Of a stretch of 21,871 nucleotides of DNA, positions 6,483 to 15,673 are shown piece by piece; the stretch's first letter is position 1, and each line of letters opens with the position of its first letter. This DNA is from an uncultured Bacteroidota bacterium (GTDB lineage Bacteria; Bacteroidota; Bacteroidia; Flavobacteriales; Flavobacteriaceae). The position numbers and the translations under genes were made by a program. The notes under the pieces are model-generated. The model saw only the letters and a list, made by a program, of their open reading frames with translations. It was not told the DNA's origin and made no database searches. The stretch lies in contig CACLQG010000018.1 in NCBI GenBank assembly GCA_902609035.1, forward strand, positions 1-21,871, in the 5' to 3' direction.

Positions 6483-9311
6483 TCAATGCGCCTCCAACCA
6501 ATTTGCTCCAAAACCCATATCCACCAAAAGAGGCAATCCAATATCAAAAGCTTTTTCCATTTCTGTTTTTACCATCTTTTCAAAGCCTTCTTTTTCACTT
6601 TTAAGTACGTCAAAAACCAATTCATCGTGTACTTGAAGTATCATTTTGGATTTCCAATTTTCGCTTTTTATTTTCTGGTGAATTTGTATCATCGCCAGTT
6701 TAATGATATCCGCTGCACTCCCTTGAATGGGGGCATTTACGGCATTCCGTTCGGCGGCACCCCTTACCACAGCGTTTTGGGAGTTTATGTCTTTTAGGTA
6801 GCGACGACGACCCAAGATCGTGGCCACATATCCGTGTTCTCGAGCAAAGTTCACTTGGTCAGAGATGTATTGTTTCAGTTGGGGGTAACTCTCGTAATAG
6901 GTGTCGATCAGTTCTTTGGACTCACTGCGGTTGAGGTTGGTTTGCTGGCTTAACCCAAAGGCAGAAACACCATATACAATCCCAAAGTTCACAGTTTTGG
7001 CATTGATCCTTTGCTCGCGGGTCACTTCATCTAGAGGCACATCAAATACTTTAGCGGCAGTAGCGGCGTGAATGTCTTCATTATTTTGAAAGGCTTTTAC
7101 CATGGCGGGGTCCTTACTCAATGCGGCGATAATGCGCAATTCTATCTGTGAGTAATCCGCTGCCATAAGGATGTGGTTGTTATCACGGGGTATAAATGCC
7201 TTACGGACTTCCTGACCTATGCGGGTACGAATTGGTATATTTTGTAGGTTGGGATTGTTACTACTCAATCGGCCCGTAGCGGCTACCGCTTGGTTATAGA
7301 CTGTATGTATCCTTTGGGTATCAGGATTGAGGTCGTTTGGCAGTGCCGATACATAGGTATTTTCCAATTTTTGAAGGGAGCGCCATTCCAATATCATAGC
7401 TACAATGGGGTGCTCTTTTGCTAAATAAGAAAGGATGTCTTCTGCAGTAGAATACTGTCCTGTTTTTGTCTTTTTTGGTTTGTTCACCAGCTTGAGTTTT
7501 TCAAACAGTATCGCGCCCAACTGCCTTGGGGATGCGATGTTGAAAGTTTCTCCAACTTCCTCAAAAATATTTTTTTCCAATACTGCAATATCAGCGGTTA
7601 GGGTTTTTGACAATTCATTTAGGAACCCTACATTCAGATTTATCCCCTCTACTTCCATTTCCGTTAATACCTGTACCAAAGGAAGTTCCACTTTTTTAAA
7701 CAGCTTAGTGGTGTGGGCTTCCGCCAGTTCCTTTTCAAAATGATATTTGAGCTGGAGGGTAATGTCGGCATCTTCGACTGCATATTGGGTTTGTTGATCC
7801 AAAGGTACATCGCGCATACTGCCTTGACTTTTCCCTTTTTTACCAATCAATTCGGTTATGGATTGTGGGCTGTAATTCAAGTAAGTCTCTGCTAATATAT
7901 TCATATTATGTCGCATATCGGGATTGATCAAGTAGTGTGCGATCATTGTATCGTATATTGGTCCTTCAACCCTGATTTCATATTTTAATAGGATTTTTAA
8001 ATCATACTTGAGGTTATGCCCAATTTTCTCTATTTGATCATTTTCAAAAAAGGGTCTGAACGTTTCTATAATGTGTTGAGCAGCTGCTCTGTCTTCGGGT
8101 AGTGCAAGATAGTATCCTTTTTTTTGTTCCCAACTAAAAGCAACACCTACCAACTCCGCTTGTAGGGCATTCAATCCAGTGGTTTCCGTATCAAAACATA
8201 CACTGTTTTGTCGTAGTAGTTTTTCCAACAGTAGTGATCTTCCCGCAGCACTATTTACCCACTGGTATTTGTGGCTCACGGACTGCTGGCTGTCCCGGGA
8301 GGACTCACTAACTTCAGTTCCTTGACCAGGAGGGGGATTAAAAAGATTAAACTGAGCCGAAGATCCTGGCGTACTTTTTGGGGCATTGGTATCAGAAGCC
8401 GAAGTGGTTGGGTCAGACTCGATCCTGAGGGCGAAAATCTTTCTAAAGTTTTCTTGTATTCTTCTGAATTCTAATTCCTCAAAAATGATGTTGGCGGCTT
8501 CCATATCGGGGCCAGAAAGTTCGTAATCTTTTGCATTGAATTGAACCGGAACATCGGTGATGATGGTCGCCAGTTTTTTAGACAGTATACCCATGTCCTT
8601 ATTTGCTTCAATTTTTTCTTTGAGTTTGCCCTGCACCTGATCAAGATTGTCTAAAAGGTTTTCCATGCTGCCAAACGTTTTGAGGAATTTTTTGGCAGTT
8701 TTATCTCCTACTCCAGGCAGTCCGGGGATGTTATCTACACTATCACCCATCATGCCCAGATAATCAATTACTTGATCTGGCCGCTCAATTTCAAACTTTT
8801 CTTGTACTTCGGGCACTCCCCAAATTTCTATTCCATTGCCCATTCGAGCAGGGCGGTAAATAAATATATTTTCCGAAACTAGTTGTGCAAAATCTTTATC
8901 TGGGGTCACCATAAAGGTCGTATAATCCTCTTTTTCGGCTTGCTTGGCCAGGGTTCCGATAATATCATCGGCTTCGAATCCTTCTTTGACCACCACTGGA
9001 ATATGCATGGCTTCAAGTATTTTTTGGATATAAGGAACTGCTATAATAATCGCTTCTGGAGTTTCATCTCGATTGGCCTTATACTCCGCAAATATTTTGG
9101 TACGTTCTTGGGAGCCTCCTTTGTCAAAACACACCGCTAAGTGGTCGGGTTTTTCACGTTTGATGACATCCAAAAGCGAATTCATAAAACCCATAATGGC
9201 TGAGGTATCCATCCCTTTGGAGTTGATACGGGGGTTTTTTATAAAGGCGTAATAGCCTCTAAAAATTAGTGCGAAGGCATCAAAAAGAAAGAGTCTTTTT
9301 TTTCCGCTCAT
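6483..9311 (-). CDS. polA: DNA polymerase I
   Basis: Pol I removes RNA primers and fills gaps during Okazaki-fragment maturation and excision repair. The 942-residue protein has all three modules. The 5' nuclease (1-290) shows GFEADDIIGT, TPDKDF and GDSVDNIPGLPGVG. A Ser/Pro/Gln-rich linker spans about 300-348. The 3'-5' exonuclease is intact: Exo I DTETTG (Asp374, Glu376), Exo II NLKYDLK (Asp437) and Exo III YAVEDAD (Asp514). The polymerase has motif A DYSQIELRI (Asp719), motif B with Lys772, Phe776 and Tyr780, and motif C VHDELVF (Asp896, Glu897). It should therefore proofread. Start is ATG; the gene diverges from tadA. Length matches the family. Confidence 0.98.
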   Translation of the reverse strand: MSGKKRLFLFDAFALIFRGYYAFIKNPRINSKGMDTSAIMGFMNSLLDVIKREKPDHLAVCFDKGGSQERTKIFAEYKANRDETPEAIIIAVPYIQKILEAMHIPVVVKEGFEADDIIGTLAKQAEKEDYTTFMVTPDKDFAQLVSENIFIYRPARMGNGIEIWGVPEVQEKFEIERPDQVIDYLGMMGDSVDNIPGLPGVGDKTAKKFLKTFGSMENLLDNLDQVQGKLKEKIEANKDMGILSKKLATIITDVPVQFNAKDYELSGPDMEAANIIFEELEFRRIQENFRKIFALRIESDPTTSASDTNAPKSTPGSSAQFNLFNPPPGQGTEVSESSRDSQQSVSHKYQWVNSAAGRSLLLEKLLRQNSVCFDTETTGLNALQAELVGVAFSWEQKKGYYLALPEDRAAAQHIIETFRPFFENDQIEKIGHNLKYDLKILLKYEIRVEGPIYDTMIAHYLINPDMRHNMNILAETYLNYSPQSITELIGKKGKSQGSMRDVPLDQQTQYAVEDADITLQLKYHFEKELAEAHTTKLFKKVELPLVQVLTEMEVEGINLNVGFLNELSKTLTADIAVLEKNIFEEVGETFNIASPRQLGAILFEKLKLVNKPKKTKTGQYSTAEDILSYLAKEHPIVAMILEWRSLQKLENTYVSALPNDLNPDTQRIHTVYNQAVAATGRLSSNNPNLQNIPIRTRIGQEVRKAFIPRDNNHILMAADYSQIELRIIAALSKDPAMVKAFQNNEDIHAATAAKVFDVPLDEVTREQRINAKTVNFGIVYGVSAFGLSQQTNLNRSESKELIDTYYESYPQLKQYISDQVNFAREHGYVATILGRRRYLKDINSQNAVVRGAAERNAVNAPIQGSAADIIKLAMIQIHQKIKSENWKSKMILQVHDELVFDVLKSEKEGFEKMVKTEMEKAFDIGLPLLVDMGFGANWLEAH

Positions 9312-9342
9312 TGATAGGTGAATTTATGAATGGCTTAAGTTA

Positions 9343-9350
9343 CAAAGATA
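9343..9350 (-). promoter_or_regulatory. -7 promoter element for polA
   Basis: On the minus strand TATCTTTG fits the TAnnTTTG consensus and lies 31 bp upstream of the polA ATG. The -33 element is not obvious. The box lies in the 89-bp gap between the polA and tadA starts. Confidence 0.5.
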
Positions 9351-9400
9351 AAGTTTCGCTTGTACTCCCTGATGGGGTTTTGTATTTTCACCCTGTGGAA

Positions 9401-9835
9401 ATGTTTGACGACAATTATTTTATGAAACAAGCCTTGGTCGAGGCCCAAAAAGCATATGATGCAGATGAAGTCCCAGTGGGGGCTGTAGTTGTTATCGACA
9501 ATAGAATCATTGCACGGGCTCATAATTTGACGGAGCGATTAAACGATGTGACGGCTCACGCTGAAATGCAGGTTATTACCGCTGCAGCCAATTTTCTAAA
9601 TGGTAAGTATCTATCAGATTGTACCCTTTATGTCACTTTGGAGCCCTGCGTCATGTGTATGGGTGCGATCTATTGGTCTAAATTGAGTAGAATTGTATTT
9701 GCAGCGCATGATTCCAAATGGGGGTATCGGCAAGCCCACTTGAACCCACACCCAAAGGCAGCTGTACACGGAGGCATAATGGGAGATGATGCACAGAGAC
9801 TCTTAAATGATTTTTTTGATAAAAAAAGAGCATAA
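9401..9835 (+). CDS. tadA: tRNA adenosine(34) deaminase
   Basis: TadA converts A34 to inosine in the wobble position of tRNA-Arg(ACG), and it is essential in most bacteria. The 144-residue product carries the zinc-dependent deaminase motifs: TAHAE with His53 (ligand) and Glu55 (proton shuttle), and LEPCVMC with Cys83 and Cys86. The residues DADEVPVGAVVV near the N-terminus are typical of the family. The frame is open further upstream to 9269, but that part overlaps polA on the other strand and has no TadA homology. The ATG at 9401 gives an N-terminus aligned with E. coli TadA. Guanine deaminase shares the fold, but the sequence fits TadA better. Confidence 0.95.
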   Translation: MFDDNYFMKQALVEAQKAYDADEVPVGAVVVIDNRIIARAHNLTERLNDVTAHAEMQVITAAANFLNGKYLSDCTLYVTLEPCVMCMGAIYWSKLSRIVFAAHDSKWGYRQAHLNPHPKAAVHGGIMGDDAQRLLNDFFDKKRA

Positions 9836-9868
9836 AAAAAGCCTCCCTTACAGAGGCTTTTTTTATGC
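9830..9868 (+). terminator. Bidirectional intrinsic terminator between tadA and the cold-shock gene
   Basis: GCATAAAAAAAGCCTC (9830-9845) and GAGGCTTTTTTTATGC (9853-9868) form a perfect 16-bp inverted repeat with a 7-nt loop. The GC core is flanked by an A run on one side and a T run on the other, so it can stop transcription in both directions. It serves tadA (plus) and the cold-shock gene (minus). The left arm contains the final Ala codon and stop of tadA. Confidence 0.9.
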
Positions 9869-9882
9869 AGTCGTAATGTATA

Positions 9883-10074
9883 TTATAACAGGGAAATTTG
9901 CGAAGCTTGCTTCCCTTTTTTTCCTTCTTCTTCTACATATTCAACTTTATCACCCTCTTGGAGTGTTAGCCCATCAAGGGCAGAAACGTGAACAAAAACA
10001 TCCTCGGAAGTTTCGTCATTGGTAATAAATCCATAACCTTTGGATCCATTAAAGAATTTAACTGTACCAGTCAT
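9883..10074 (-). CDS. Cold-shock domain protein (CspA family)
   Basis: A 63-residue single cold-shock domain, a small OB-fold that binds single-stranded RNA and DNA and melts mRNA structure. RNP1 reads KGYGFI and RNP2 reads VFVHVSAL. Val replaces the more usual Phe after VFVH, which is within family variation. The N-terminus MTGTVKFFNGSKGYGFI is typical. Whether it is cold-induced cannot be told: the leader is only 58 bp to the next gene and lacks the long 5' UTR of E. coli cspA. A weak -7-like TAACTTGC lies at 10095-10102. It ends 14 bp from the shared terminator. Confidence 0.95.
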   Translation of the reverse strand: MTGTVKFFNGSKGYGFITNDETSEDVFVHVSALDGLTLQEGDKVEYVEEEGKKGKQASQISLL

Positions 10075-10132
10075 ATATTAATTTAAAATTTTGTGCAAGT
10101 TACAATTTCTTGTGCGGGTAAGCATTATCAGA

Positions 10133-10375
10133 TCATTTTTTTTGTTGCAAATTTCTAAGTTTGTCCATATTTTCCTTTGATAAAGTGTAATCTTTTAATC
10201 GTTTTCCTTTCCATCGATAGACCAAAAAAATAGGCATAAATACAAAAGAAGCCGACAATACAGTAAAGCCTATGATCTTGTTGCCCAAGTGGGTATTGCC
10301 TGAAGAATTGATGTAAAATCCATAAGCTAAGCTGATCAGAATGCCCAAAAACAAAATTCTCAAAAAATATTTCAT
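10133..10375 (-). CDS. Small two-helix membrane protein, function unknown
   Basis: An 80-residue protein with a hydrophobic segment at about residues 4-20 and a second at about 35-53. A basic C-terminal tail of some 27 residues follows (RWKGKRLKDYTLSKENMDKL and beyond). The positive-inside rule puts the tail in the cytoplasm and suggests both ends are inside. I do not recognise the family. It starts at ATG 29 bp downstream of aspS in the same direction and is probably carried on the aspS message. The codon pattern and continuous hydropathy support a real gene rather than a chance frame. Confidence 0.75.
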   Translation of the reverse strand: MKYFLRILFLGILISLAYGFYINSSGNTHLGNKIIGFTVLSASFVFMPIFLVYRWKGKRLKDYTLSKENMDKLRNLQQKK

Positions 10376-10404
10376 ATAAGGGAAGCTATTTCAACTACAA
10401 TTTT

Positions 10405-12168
10405 TTATTGTAAAGGGTCTTTAGGGAGTAAATTGAGATACAATTCTTGCAATTGAGCCTCCTCCAATGTTGATGGTGCGTCGATCATCATATCTCTTCC
10501 GTTGTTGTTTTTGGGGAAGGCTATAAAATCTTTAATGATTTCACTACCCCCAAGTATTGCTACCAATCGATCCAGTCCCAGAGCGATTCCACCATGAGGG
10601 GGAGCTCCGTATTGAAACGCATCCATTAGGAACCCAAATTGCTCTTGGGCTTCTTTTTCCGTGAACCCCAGCAAACCGAACATTTTTTTTTGCATGGCAG
10701 TATCGTGTATCCTGATTGACCCTCCTCCTATTTCGTTTCCATTCAATACCAGGTCATAAGCGTTGGCCATTACTTTTGATGGATCGGTATCCAATAGCTC
10801 AAGATCCTCCTTTTTGGGGGAGGTAAAGGGGTGGTGCATGGCATGGTAACGTTGGGTTTCATCGTCCCATTCCAATAGCGGGAAGTCAGTGACCCACAAT
10901 GCGGCAAATTCTCCGACTTTTCTTAGTCCCATTTGTTCGGCGATTCCTATACGCAAGGCACTTAGTTGGGTTCGTGTAGCTTGGGCGTTACCTGCCATCA
11001 CAAAAATTAAATCGCCAGCTTTCGCTCCTGTGGCATCTGCCCAATGGCTCAGATCATTAGCGGTAAAAAAATTATCTACTGTAGATTTGTAGCTACCATC
11101 TTGGTTGCATTTGACCCATACTAATCCCTTGGCACCTACCTGAGGTCTTTTTACCCATTCGATCCAAACATCGATCTCTTTTCGGGTCATACTTGCTCCA
11201 CCAGGAACGGCAATTCCCACCACCAATTCTTGATCGTCAAAAACATTGAATCCCTTGTTAAGTGCTAGGGAGTTAAGCTCACCAAAAGTCATTCCAAAAC
11301 GAATATCAGGTTTATCATTCCCGTATTTTTCCATTGCTTCTTTAAAGGTAATTCTAGGGAATTCGCCCATAGTCACTCCCTTTATTTCTTTCAGAAGGTG
11401 TTGGATCATTGACTCAAACTGCATCAATATATCCTCCTGTTCTACAAAAGCCATCTCACAGTCGATCTGCGTGAACTCAGGTTGGCGGTCAGTCCTAAGG
11501 TCTTCATCCCTAAAGCATTTTACGATTTGGAAATATTTATCAAACCCAGCAACCATAAGCAATTGCTTAAAAGTTTGGGGAGATTGGGGAAGGGCATAAA
11601 ACTGCCCACCATTCATTCGAGAAGGGACTATGAAATCCCTCGCTCCTTCGGGAGTAGATTTGATCAAATAAGGCGTCTCCACATCTATAAAATCCGCATG
11701 GGATAAAAAATTACGAACCGCCATAGTCACCTTGTGCCTGAGGATCAAATTTTCTCTAACGGGTGTACGCCTCAAATCAAGATATCGGTATTGCATTCGC
11801 AACTCATCTCCACCATCCGTTTGATTTTCTATCGTAAAAGGAGGTGTTTTCGCGGCATTTAATACCGATAATTCTTTCGCCAATATTTCAATTCCTCCAG
11901 TGGTCATATTTGGGTTCTTGGATTCCCTTTCGATCACTTTTCCCTTAACCTGGATCACATCCTCTCTACCCAAAGACTTAGATTTTTTATAAACCGCCTC
12001 CGGGGTTCGTTCCTCGTCAAAAACCAATTGGGTAGTGCCAAAGCGGTCACGCAAGTCGATCCAGATTATAAAACCTTTATTTCTGATTTTTTGGACCCAT
12101 CCGGCTAGAGTAACTTCCTCATTGGAATGATTTTCGTTCAGTGCGCCGCAGTGGTGTGATCTCAACAT
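10405..12168 (-). CDS. aspS: Aspartyl-tRNA synthetase
   Basis: A class II synthetase that charges tRNA-Asp in the cytoplasm. The 587-residue protein has the bacterial layout: an N-terminal OB-fold anticodon-binding domain (about 1-105), the catalytic core, and an inserted GAD domain at roughly 280-410. Visible motifs are [11 protein letters not shown] (195-205), motif 2 [18 protein letters not shown] (219-236) and motif 3 GLDRLVA with Arg534. Length agrees with bacterial AspRS. Whether it is discriminating, or also charges tRNA-Asn, I cannot settle from sequence; a gatCAB or asnS search of the genome would decide. It has its own promoter in the gap to the RND gene. Confidence 0.98.
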   Translation of the reverse strand: MLRSHHCGALNENHSNEEVTLAGWVQKIRNKGFIIWIDLRDRFGTTQLVFDEERTPEAVYKKSKSLGREDVIQVKGKVIERESKNPNMTTGGIEILAKELSVLNAAKTPPFTIENQTDGGDELRMQYRYLDLRRTPVRENLILRHKVTMAVRNFLSHADFIDVETPYLIKSTPEGARDFIVPSRMNGGQFYALPQSPQTFKQLLMVAGFDKYFQIVKCFRDEDLRTDRQPEFTQIDCEMAFVEQEDILMQFESMIQHLLKEIKGVTMGEFPRITFKEAMEKYGNDKPDIRFGMTFGELNSLALNKGFNVFDDQELVVGIAVPGGASMTRKEIDVWIEWVKRPQVGAKGLVWVKCNQDGSYKSTVDNFFTANDLSHWADATGAKAGDLIFVMAGNAQATRTQLSALRIGIAEQMGLRKVGEFAALWVTDFPLLEWDDETQRYHAMHHPFTSPKKEDLELLDTDPSKVMANAYDLVLNGNEIGGGSIRIHDTAMQKKMFGLLGFTEKEAQEQFGFLMDAFQYGAPPHGGIALGLDRLVAILGGSEIIKDFIAFPKNNNGRDMMIDAPSTLEEAQLQELYLNLLPKDPLQ

Positions 12169-12185
12169 TTTATATTAATTAGTTG

Positions 12186-12218
12186 CAAAGGTAATAAGAA
12201 GCTTTTCCCTTCACCAAA
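12186..12218 (-). promoter_or_regulatory. Promoter of aspS
   Basis: On the minus strand TACCTTTG (plus 12186-12193) is an exact -7 consensus, and TTTG (plus 12215-12218) lies 21 bp upstream as a -33 element. The -7 box ends 17 bp before the aspS ATG. It lies just downstream of the RND gene stop, so aspS need not depend on read-through. Confidence 0.65.
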
Positions 12219-12220
12219 AA

Positions 12221-15200
12221 TTATTTTTTAAATAGCTTTTTCAATTTCAGTTTAATCTGGTACGTAATCAAGAACGTCGCAGGAACAATTATCAAGGTGA
12301 GAAAAGTCGCAAAAGTTAATCCAAAAATGACCGTCTTTGCTAAAGGCCCCCAAAAGATAACATTTTCCCCTCCTATATACACCTTGGGATCCCATTCTGT
12401 AATCAAGGAGAAAAAATCTATGTTCAGACCAATTGCCAAGGGAATCAATCCTAGTATGGTCGTAATGGCTGTGAGGATAACAGGTCGCAACCTCGCCGTT
12501 CCCCCTTCTATAATCGCCTCGACGGCACTGGCATTGGGCAACATTTCTTCATCGGTAAGTTCCATAGCTATCTTTTTTCTGTCGATCAACAACTGGGTAT
12601 AATCTAAAAGAACAACACCATTGTTCACCACTATACCAGAAAGAGAAATGATGCCCATCATGGTCATCAAAATCACAAAAGGCATTTGGAATAGTGTAAT
12701 CCCTATGAAAACTCCTGTAAAACTTAAAAAGATGGAAATCAAAATTATGATGGGTTTGGAAATGGAGTTGAATTGGAATACCAGCAACAACATAATCAGT
12801 GCCAACGCAGCTAAAAGAGCGTTGGAAAGAAAAGTCATGTTCTTGTCTTGCTCCTCAATCTCTCCCGTAAATTTGAACTCTACTCCCAAATTGAGCGGGT
12901 AATTCATGAGCGCAGATTTTACATTGGCCACCACCTCATTGGCATTGTAACCCGCAAGCACATCGGAATATAGTTTCACCAATCGAATGGACTTTCGGTG
13001 TTTGATCGCACTATATGAGGAGGAGTTTTGGGTTTTGACCAGAGCCGCAATTGGAATTTCTTTGATCTTTCCCGAGGATTGATCTCTGAAGGTTACATAC
13101 TGGTTGAACAAGGCATTGTTGTCGTATCGGTATTTCTCTTGAAAACGGACATTAATCTCGTAATCTTCTCCGTCTTTTTTATAAATTCCTGCTTTTGCAC
13201 CAAAGAGAGAGTTTCGCAATTGAGAACCTATCATACCTGCTGATACACCCAGCTCTCCAGCTTTTTTACGATCAATGATCAATTTAGTACCCGGTTTATT
13301 TTTGTTTACATCTATTTTTAGTTCTTCTAATCCAGGAATGTTTTCAGTATTGAGGAAGTCTTTCATTCTCTGTGCGGTTAGGATTAAATCTCCATATTCC
13401 CTACCTGTTATTTCAATATTTACTGGATAGCCTACAGGTGGGCCGTTGGCATCTTTTTCAACAGAAATAGATATGCCAGGGTACTTTCCGCTTAGGGATT
13501 GTTGAATTTCACTACGCAGGTTTTCACTAGAAAGACCATTTCTGAATTTAAATTCTCTCATGGTTAGAGAAATTTTTGCTTTGTGTGGCATTTCGTTGGT
13601 CACCCCACCATCAATTTCGGGATTGCCTGCTCCAGCACCCACTTGTGCCACAGCATCCTCGACCAGGTAGTTGTATTCTCCAATGCGGTACTTCTGTTGG
13701 TTGATCACTGAAAAAATGTCGGATTCAATTTTTTTTGTGATAGTATTGGTTTTATTAATGTCGGTTCCTTCGGGATATTCTATGTAAGTAAAAATTTGTA
13801 AAGGTTGATTTTCAGGGAAAAACTCGACTTTAGGGGGGAAAACCCCTAATAATAAAAAGGATGAAAATAACAACACAAAAGTCCCAATCAAAAAAGCGAT
13901 GGGTCGGTACCCCTTAAGTGCAGTAGATAAAAAGCGGCGGTATCCCTTTTCCATTAGGGGTAAAAACCCGGATTGAAACTTTGCAGCTAGTTTTTTAAGA
14001 AAATATTTATATGCCCAAAAAAGTAAAGTCATGGCAATCATCAGGGTCCCCAAACCCCTAAAAACCCCATGGTTGAAAACCAAAATTAAGCCCAACCCAC
14101 CCAAAATCAGGGTCAATCTAATCAGACCCTTTAGCGAAATTTCTTTTTCGCTAATTTCCATAAATCGGGAAACGAGCATGGAGTTAAAAAATAAAGCTAC
14201 TATAAGTGAGGAACCTAAAACAATAGAGAGAGTAATGGGAAAGTAAATCATAAATTCACCCATAAGTCCTGGCCAAGTCCCCAAAGGAACAAAGGCAGCA
14301 ATGGTTGTGGCAGTTGAAACAATAATGGGATAAGCAATTTCACCTATACCCACCTTTGCAGCTTGGATGCGGCTCAAGCCTTCTTTCTCCATCAAACGAT
14401 ATACGTTTTCAACTACTACAATTCCATTATCAACCAGCATTCCCAGCCCCATTACCAATCCAAAAAGCACCATAGTATTCATGGTATAGCCTAATATAGA
14501 CAGGATCATGAATGACATAAACATTGACATTGGGATAGCGAACCCCACAAAAAGTGAATTTCTGAATCCTAAAAAGAACATGAGTACTATAACCACGAGC
14601 AGTACCCCAAAGATTATGTTGTTCGCCAAATCACTAACTTGATTTAGGGTAATCGTAGATTGATCATTGCAGATCGTTAATTTCAAATTTTTTGGGAAAA
14701 GATTTTTTCCAATATCATCCACTAAAGTCTGTATTTTTTTGGAGGCCTTAATCAGGTTTTTCCCTCCTCTTTTTTTTACGTGAAGCAAGACTACTTTGTC
14801 TCCAAATGAACGAGCATAGGATGAAACGTCTTTTTCTTTAAAATTTATTTTGGCAATATCACCAAGGTATGTCACACCATTTTCACTTTTCACAACAAAT
14901 TTTTTCAGCTCATCTGGATTGGAAATTTCACCAATAATTCTCAAGCTTTTTCTCTGACCGCCACTAATTACGTTACCTGCAGAAATTGTAGAATTCTCTC
15001 TACTAATAGATGTTAAAATGTCATCAAAACTTATTTTAGCAGCAGTCATTTTATAAATATCTAGCGCAACTTCAACCTCAAAAGCTTGTATACCTCTAAC
15101 ATCTACTGATTTGACCTCGGGAATTTGTTCAATTTTTTCCTCAAGGTATCCTGCAAAATCTTTCATCTGCTCAATGGGATAATCACCTACCATACTGATG

Positions 15201-15658
15201 CTCAAAATGGGCATTAATTCAGAAAAATCTAATTCTGAAACATTTGGTTCAACTTTTGCACCATTGAAAGTAGGCCAATCAGCACCTGATACAACCCCGT
15301 CTACTAAATCTTTTGTTCTTTGTTTAGCTAGGTCCAATGCTATATTTTCATCAAATTCTAATTTTATAACAGCAAAATCTTCCTGCGAGGTCGATGTCAT
15401 ATCAACTAGGTTGGATACTCCCATAAGGTCGTCCTCTAACGGGTCGACAACTAAACGTTCAATGTCTTCAGCAGTATTACCAGGAAATATGGTTGACACA
15501 AAAACTTGAGTATTACTTATTTCTGGAAAATTTTCACGTGGCAAAATATTATAGGATCGTATTCCTAAAAAGAAAAAGATCGCCATGATAACATAGATTA
15601 TCGTTTTGTGGTCTATGGCCCAACTGGATAAAGAAAATTCTTTGTGTATTTTTTTCAT
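12221..15658 (-). CDS. RND efflux transporter, inner-membrane subunit
   Basis: A proton-driven pump of the AcrB/HAE1-like RND superfamily, the inner-membrane part of a tripartite exporter. The 1145-residue product has the expected two repeats: one N-terminal helix, a large periplasmic porter loop and a block of helices, then the same again. In TM4 the motif reads GMLVDNGIVVVENV, with Asp410 kept but the second Asp of AcrB replaced by Asn. The position of AcrB Lys940 is Asn in VVNNGVVLLDY (about 1012). Two extra hydrophobic stretches (about 512-528 and 533-551) lie between the halves. An insert with ITEWDPKVYIGGENVIFWG lies near the C-terminus. I chose ATG 15656-15658 over the TTG abutting the upstream stop. 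Substrate unknown. Confidence 0.95.
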   Translation of the reverse strand: MKKIHKEFSLSSWAIDHKTIIYVIMAIFFFLGIRSYNILPRENFPEISNTQVFVSTIFPGNTAEDIERLVVDPLEDDLMGVSNLVDMTSTSQEDFAVIKLEFDENIALDLAKQRTKDLVDGVVSGADWPTFNGAKVEPNVSELDFSELMPILSISMVGDYPIEQMKDFAGYLEEKIEQIPEVKSVDVRGIQAFEVEVALDIYKMTAAKISFDDILTSISRENSTISAGNVISGGQRKSLRIIGEISNPDELKKFVVKSENGVTYLGDIAKINFKEKDVSSYARSFGDKVVLLHVKKRGGKNLIKASKKIQTLVDDIGKNLFPKNLKLTICNDQSTITLNQVSDLANNIIFGVLLVVIVLMFFLGFRNSLFVGFAIPMSMFMSFMILSILGYTMNTMVLFGLVMGLGMLVDNGIVVVENVYRLMEKEGLSRIQAAKVGIGEIAYPIIVSTATTIAAFVPLGTWPGLMGEFMIYFPITLSIVLGSSLIVALFFNSMLVSRFMEISEKEISLKGLIRLTLILGGLGLILVFNHGVFRGLGTLMIAMTLLFWAYKYFLKKLAAKFQSGFLPLMEKGYRRFLSTALKGYRPIAFLIGTFVLLFSSFLLLGVFPPKVEFFPENQPLQIFTYIEYPEGTDINKTNTITKKIESDIFSVINQQKYRIGEYNYLVEDAVAQVGAGAGNPEIDGGVTNEMPHKAKISLTMREFKFRNGLSSENLRSEIQQSLSGKYPGISISVEKDANGPPVGYPVNIEITGREYGDLILTAQRMKDFLNTENIPGLEELKIDVNKNKPGTKLIIDRKKAGELGVSAGMIGSQLRNSLFGAKAGIYKKDGEDYEINVRFQEKYRYDNNALFNQYVTFRDQSSGKIKEIPIAALVKTQNSSSYSAIKHRKSIRLVKLYSDVLAGYNANEVVANVKSALMNYPLNLGVEFKFTGEIEEQDKNMTFLSNALLAALALIMLLLVFQFNSISKPIIILISIFLSFTGVFIGITLFQMPFVILMTMMGIISLSGIVVNNGVVLLDYTQLLIDRKKIAMELTDEEMLPNASAVEAIIEGGTARLRPVILTAITTILGLIPLAIGLNIDFFSLITEWDPKVYIGGENVIFWGPLAKTVIFGLTFATFLTLIIVPATFLITYQIKLKLKKLFKK

Positions 15659-15673
15659 CTTTTGGCTTCCCAA

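Noticed and set aside
6486..9140. Several plus-strand frames antisense to polA
   Set aside because: All are shadows of the polA coding frame without recognisable domains or promoters.
9269..9400. N-terminal extension of tadA by 44 residues
   Set aside because: It overlaps the polA start on the other strand, spans the polA -7 box, and its sequence has no resemblance to TadA N-termini; ATG 9401 fits the family.
12195..12215. Possible RND terminator (GAAG/CTTC stem)
   Set aside because: Only a 4-5 bp stem without a following T run; the region is better explained as the aspS promoter.
13830..13849. Hairpin TTAGGGG/CCCCTAA inside the RND gene
   Set aside because: It lies in coding sequence for a conserved FPPK-type segment at the start of the second porter domain; no T run or other regulatory sign.
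15659..15673. TTG start for the RND gene directly abutting the fusion-protein stop
   Set aside because: The ATG five codons downstream gives MKKIHKEFSLSSWAI, a normal N-terminus for the family.
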